From Nitrococcus mobilis Nb-231 (GTDB lineage: Bacteria; Pseudomonadota; Gammaproteobacteria; Nitrococcales; Nitrococcaceae), in contig NZ_CH672427.1 in NCBI RefSeq assembly GCF_000153205.1, positions 1,962,541 to 2,026,540 of the forward strand: a stretch of DNA of 64,000 nt. The letters run 5' to 3'. The position numbers were made by a program, and so were the translations under genes. Under the pieces are notes generated by a model. That model saw nothing but the letters and a program-made list of their open reading frames with translations, did no database searches and was not told the origin of the DNA. Below, in pieces: positions 63,973-64,000 of this stretch (position 1 is the first letter of the stretch; every line of letters starts with the position of its first letter).

Positions 63973-64000
63973 ATCGTCCGCTAGCACACCCGTATTCGCC
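63969..64000 (+). CDS. Next EPS gene, start only (runs off the window)
   Basis: The ATG at 63969 overlaps the previous stop (ATGA) and opens MNRPLAHPYS before the window ends. The coupling suggests a further gene of the same operon. Nothing more can be said. Confidence 0.5.
   Translation, partial: MNRPLAHPYS

Overview
The window is high-GC DNA from a gammaproteobacterium. Pointers to this are a fused transaldolase/glucose-6-phosphate isomerase, an aspS-fmdB cluster, FixJ-type regulators, PEP-CTERM proteins, and an exopolysaccharide locus of the kind found in exosortase-bearing bacteria. A Chromatiales-like or other chemolithotrophic lineage is plausible, but nothing here fixes the genus. I see no tRNA, rRNA or CRISPR array.

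Layout. (1) 1-4.2 kb: tal-pgi (minus) and a TauE/SafE exporter (plus), then the first 13 codons of a response regulator cut by an IS91 end. (2) 4.2-34 kb: a heavily rearranged accessory island. It holds four same-strand IS91-family copies or pieces (three keep the identical 3' end with its hairpin), a tandem IS1634 pair inside one IS91, an IS481, an intact IS4, and remnants of IS110, IS5-like, ISAs1, Tn5-like and RAYT elements. Between them are cargo segments: a two-gene unit with an M64 peptidase-VWA protein; an AT-richer segment with a haem peroxidase, a three-gene redox/unknown operon and a broken tspO; a truncated ThiF-nitroreductase; a PEP-CTERM surface protein; secreted Kelch-type and Sel1 proteins; broken arsR/arsC; a second, partly duplicated TauE-response regulator-kinase locus; and a GH15 glucoamylase/trehalase gene with at least four separate lesions. 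(3) 33.6-43.3 kb: a more stable block with a PAS histidine kinase, an orphan PAS-like protein, two FixJ-type regulators, NhaA, AspS, an FmdB zinc ribbon, a DUF1614 membrane protein and an SDR. (4) 43.4-51.5 kb: a surface-polysaccharide locus, with a minus-strand operon (DegT aminotransferase, WbqC-like, sulfotransferase, asparagine-synthase-like) and a plus-strand AT-rich Wzx flippase + GT2 pair, separated by a sulfotransferase pseudogene and an IS481 relic. (5) 51.9-53.8 kb: an intact IS1634-family element with an unusually long 24-bp target duplication. (6) 54.5-64 kb: a tightly coupled exopolysaccharide operon (small ORF, GT4, 69-aa ORF, sulfotransferase, WecA-like initiator, Wzz/BY-kinase, GT2, DUF4838 protein, next gene running off the window).

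How it fits together: the polysaccharide regions encode lipid-carrier priming (WecA-like), sugar addition (GT2/GT4), amino-sugar formation (DegT), sulfation, flipping (Wzx) and chain-length control (BY-kinase), so a sulfated exopolysaccharide is a reasonable inference. Two proteins in the island carry or resemble PEP-CTERM tails, the sorting signal that co-occurs with such loci. The island has many nonsense and frameshift lesions (tspO, IS91 tnp, response regulator, arsR, GH15, sulfotransferase, RAYT, IS1634 copy 2), which indicates decay under frequent transposition. Some of these lesions could be base-calling errors.
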